This document shows, in pieces, positions 61,350 to 64,000 of a stretch of DNA of 64,000 nt (position 1 is the first letter of the stretch; every line of letters starts with the position of its first letter). The notes under the pieces are model-generated. The model was not told where the DNA came from and made no database searches. It saw only the letters and a program-made list of their open reading frames with translations. This DNA comes from Stenotrophomonas sp. 24(2023) (GTDB lineage: Bacteria; Pseudomonadota; Gammaproteobacteria; Xanthomonadales; Xanthomonadaceae), in the NCBI RefSeq assembly GCF_030913365.1, contig NZ_CP133160.1, positions 1,949,001 through 2,013,000 on the forward strand. The letters are read 5' to 3'. A program made the translations under genes and the position numbers.

Positions 61350-62683
61350 CAGACCGCGTCGGACAGCGAGGTGAAGGTGAAATCGCGCAGCTTCATCGGC
61401 GGAATCATCATCACGAAGGAGGATTCATCGCCGGCCACGCGTACCGGCTTGCCCAGTTCTTCGATGTTGTTGAGCATGATGACCGGCGATTCGTTGAAGC
61501 GGAAGTTCTTCACCGGGTGCTTGATCTGCCCGTTCTCGATGTAGAACGTGCCGTCACGGGTCAGCCCGGTCAGCAGCACGGTCTGCGGATCGACCATGCG
61601 GATGTACCAGGTGCGCGTGACCAGGATGCCCTTCTGGGTGCCGCGCACCAGATCGGCAGTGCTCTTGTCGCCACCACTCATCAGCAGGTTGCCCGGCGTG
61701 GCCTTGGCGGTCTTGCCCTGCTTCTGCGCCCAGAAGCGCGAGTAGTCCAGGTTGGCGACCTTGCCGTTCTCGATGATGGCCATGCGCTCGCGCGGCAGGC
61801 CTTCGCCATCCCACGGCAGCACCGGTGCCTCGGCATGCCACGGGTCGGCGTACATGCTCACGCGCGGGTCGTACACCTGCTCGCCCAGCTTGTTGCCCCC
61901 CCCCTTCTTCGACAGGAAGCTGCGGCCTTCGTCGGCCGAGCGCGCGCTGAAGAAATTCATCATGAAGCTGATCAGGCCCGCCGCCGCTGCCGGTTCCAGG
62001 ATCACGGTGTACTTGCCGGGCTCCAGCGCTTTGGCTTCGGCCGATTCGGTGGCCTTGCGCATCGCGATGCGCACGTCCTGGTCGGCCTTGAAATCGGCGG
62101 CGTCCTTCAGGTTGCGGCCGACCCAGCCCGAGCCGCGGCCATCTTCGGTACGCACCGTGCAGGTGTAGTCGAAGCTGGTGGTGCGCTGGTAGCCGAAGTT
62201 GCCGTTGCTGTTGGCCGTGGCATAGAAGCCCTGGCCATCTTCGAGGAAGCCGGCGGCGATCAGGCCATGGCCGCGGCACGGTGCGATCGAGTCGGCGGCG
62301 ACCTTGGCGCGGAAGGCCGGGTCGATCGCGGCGGTGGATTCGCTGAAGGTCGGGCTGGGGCGATAGCTCTGCTTGCCGATGGCCGGCATGAACTCCGGGT
62401 TCTCCGGTGCCAGGCGCGCCAGGTCCTCGGCACGGCGGACCACGCGTTCCAGCGCGGCATCGTCGAATTCGTTGATCGAGGCGGTGCCCACGCGCTTGCC
62501 GAAGGCCACGGTGACGGCCAGTTCGGTGTTATCGACAATCCCGCTGGTGGACACGTTGTTCAGCGCGAAACGGATGTTGCCGGCGATCGAGCCAGCCAGC
62601 GTGGCACTGCACTCATCGGCCTTGGACAAGGCGATGACCTTGTCGAGGATGGCCTTGGCCTGGGCTTCGGTGAAGATACTCAT
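61349..62683 (-). CDS. TldE/PmbA-type protein (TldD/PmbA family, non-catalytic partner)
   Basis: 444 residues, full family length: SIFTEAQAKAILDKVIALSK, TVRTEDGRGSGWVG, YTVILEPAAAAGLISFMMNFF, and the C-terminal LVRGTQKGILVTRTWYIRMVDP with IENGQIKHPVKNFRFNESP. The HExxxH zinc motif of TldD is absent, as in TldE/PmbA subunits, which shape the catalytic chamber with TldD. It lies 21 bases after the TldD-type gene. Confidence 0.93.
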   Translation of the reverse strand: MSIFTEAQAKAILDKVIALSKADECSATLAGSIAGNIRFALNNVSTSGIVDNTELAVTVAFGKRVGTASINEFDDAALERVVRRAEDLARLAPENPEFMPAIGKQSYRPSPTFSESTAAIDPAFRAKVAADSIAPCRGHGLIAAGFLEDGQGFYATANSNGNFGYQRTTSFDYTCTVRTEDGRGSGWVGRNLKDAADFKADQDVRIAMRKATESAEAKALEPGKYTVILEPAAAAGLISFMMNFFSARSADEGRSFLSKKGGGNKLGEQVYDPRVSMYADPWHAEAPVLPWDGEGLPRERMAIIENGKVANLDYSRFWAQKQGKTAKATPGNLLMSGGDKSTADLVRGTQKGILVTRTWYIRMVDPQTVLLTGLTRDGTFYIENGQIKHPVKNFRFNESPVIMLNNIEELGKPVRVAGDESSFVMMIPPMKLRDFTFTSLSDAV

Positions 62684-62704
62684 GGTGTAAGGGCTCCTGA
62701 CCGG

Positions 62705-64000
62705 TCAGCCGAGGCTGCGTGCGGTGTTGATGACGTTGATGCCGTTGAAGCGCGCGGTGGACGAGCCGTGCGAGACCGCTGAGACCTGGCCCGGCTGGCC
62801 CTTGCCGTCGAAGAACGAACCGCCCAGGCGGTAGTCGCGCTCGTCGGCCACGGCGGTACAGGCGTTCCAGAACTCGGGCGTGCGGATCTGGTAGGCCACA
62901 TCTTCGAGCATGCGGGTGATCTGGCCGTTCTTGATCTCGTAGAACAGCTGGCCACCGAACTGCGCGTTGTAGCGCTGCTGGTCGATCGAGAACGAGCCAT
63001 CGCCGATGATGTAGATGCCGTTCTCCACGTCCTTGATCAGGTCCGGCACGCTCAGCGCCTTCCTGCCCGGGGCCATCGACACGTTGGCCATGCGCTGGAA
63101 CTGCACGCTGGACCACGAGTCGGCATAGCAGCAGCCATCGGATTCGGTCTTGCCCAGGATGTGGGCCTGGTCGCGGATGGTCTGGTAGTCCACCAGCTTG
63201 CCGTTGCTGATCAGGTCCCAGCGCTTGCACTTCACGCCTTCGTCGTCGTACGCCACCGCGCCGAGGCTGCCCGGCTGGGTCTTGTCGGCGAAGATGTTGA
63301 CCAGCTCGCTGCCGTACTGGAAATGCTGCTCGCGCTTGTCCAGGGTGGCGAAGCTGGTGCCGGCATAGTTGGCTTCATAGCCCAGCACACGATCCAGTTC
63401 CAGCGGGTGGCCGATCGATTCGTGGATGGTCAGCCAGGTGTGCGACGGGTCGAGCACCAGGTCGTACTTGCCCGGCTTCACCGACGGTGCCTTCAGCTTC
63501 TCCTGCGCCTGCTTGGCCGCGGCGATGGCGTCTTCCTTCATGTCGTAGGAAGAGCTGTAGTTGACCACGCCGTTGGGGCTGACCACCTTGCCGGTGGCAG
63601 CGCCGTCCAGGTATTCGTAGCCCAGGCCCATCGGCGAGGACAGGCCCGAACGGGTGCGGAACTTGCCGCTGGCCTTGTCGATGGCGGTGACCTGCATCGG
63701 TGCCCAGATGCGGTGCACATCCTGGTCGATGTAGGAGCCATCGGTGGAGGCGAAATACTTCTGCTCGTTGACCAGGAACAGCATCGAGTTGACGAAGCTG
63801 GCACCGGCCCCCAGCGCGGCGGCGTTCACATCCAGCAGCAGGTCCACCTTTTCCTTGATCGGCACGTCCATGGCGTTCTTGCGGATCGGCGTGCGCCAGC
63901 TGATCTCGCCAACGCCCGGTGCCTTGGCCAGCTGCACCGGCGCGGTCTGCACCCCGGCATTGGCCTTGGCGATGGCAGCGGCCTGCTGCGCGGCCCTGGC
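62705..64000 (-). CDS. TldD-type metalloprotease (5' end outside window)
   Basis: The frame is open to the window edge; 431 residues are visible and the N-terminal part, including any export signal, is missing. The zinc motif HESIGHPLELDRVLGYE matches HExxxH of TldD, with GSFSIDQQRYNAQFGGQLFYEIKNG and the C-terminal SSTARFNGINVINT. TldD/TldE pairs cut unfolded peptides or leader peptides of modified peptides. First visible gene of the eight-gene operon that ends at 53641. Confidence 0.93.
   Translation of the reverse strand, partial: ARAAQQAAAIAKANAGVQTAPVQLAKAPGVGEISWRTPIRKNAMDVPIKEKVDLLLDVNAAALGAGASFVNSMLFLVNEQKYFASTDGSYIDQDVHRIWAPMQVTAIDKASGKFRTRSGLSSPMGLGYEYLDGAATGKVVSPNGVVNYSSSYDMKEDAIAAAKQAQEKLKAPSVKPGKYDLVLDPSHTWLTIHESIGHPLELDRVLGYEANYAGTSFATLDKREQHFQYGSELVNIFADKTQPGSLGAVAYDDEGVKCKRWDLISNGKLVDYQTIRDQAHILGKTESDGCCYADSWSSVQFQRMANVSMAPGRKALSVPDLIKDVENGIYIIGDGSFSIDQQRYNAQFGGQLFYEIKNGQITRMLEDVAYQIRTPEFWNACTAVADERDYRLGGSFFDGKGQPGQVSAVSHGSSTARFNGINVINTARSLG

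Overview
The window is high-GC chromosomal DNA of a Lysobacteraceae (Xanthomonadaceae) bacterium, most likely a member of the Stenotrophomonas maltophilia complex. Three things point there: SMAG-type palindromes (units that begin GTAG) at 10321-10410 and 53602, the codon bias, and a gene set typical of the group (OpgD, two-subunit glutamate synthase, class A acid phosphatase, BlaI with M56 sensors, several I78 inhibitors). Nothing in the sequence fixes the species.

Layout. 1-5000: end of a TonB-dependent receptor, a class A acid phosphatase lipoprotein, and a secreted hydrolase paired with a DUF4785 protein. 5000-10100: ABC ATPase, divergent fatty-acid desaturase coupled to an EF-hand protein, mutM, opgD. 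10121-10680: a 560-bp nested palindromic mosaic with two SMAG units. 10700-24400: housekeeping genes (tdk, rep, a GNAT acetyltransferase, a YceH-type protein, a HAD acid phosphatase coupled to pyrF, a trypsin-like protease, a lipoprotein coupled to plsB, a YdcH-like protein, ttcA, rdgC, a YgjP-like metalloprotease). 24420-28157: a two-domain methylglyoxal synthase divergent from a hybrid sensor kinase whose phospho-acceptor His is replaced by Gln. 28151-34139: gltBD. 34497-38850: two I78-type inhibitors, topoisomerase IB, an SDR with a histone-H1-like tail, and a serine hydrolase.

38900-42100 is an AT-richer accessory patch. It holds a decayed Rhs protein fused to a colicin-D-like tRNase tip, the matching immunity gene, a probable second orphan immunity gene, and a 3' fragment of tRNA-Thr(CGT) with its terminator (likely an attachment-site scar). 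42100-46261 is a BlaI repressor behind a 47-bp dyad operator, followed by two tandem M56 (BlaR1/MecR1-like) sensor proteases with different repetitive C-termini. 46317-53605: a third I78 inhibitor, a helicase/exonuclease pair of the MrfAB (YprAB) type, two small exported proteins and an IgaA/UmoB-like membrane protein. 53641-64000 (minus strand) is one tightly overlapping eight-gene operon: TldD-type protease, TldE/PmbA partner, DUF4159, MoxR ATPase, DUF58, BatA-like, a DUF4175-like protein with a His-rich loop, and a large membrane protein.

Best candidates for new biology are the TldD/TldE-MoxR-BatA operon, the His-less hybrid kinase, the duplicated methylglyoxal synthase, the dual M56 sensors with their operator, the IgaA-like protein, and the Rhs/colicin-D relic. 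No CRISPR array, intact prophage, IS transposase or integrase was found.
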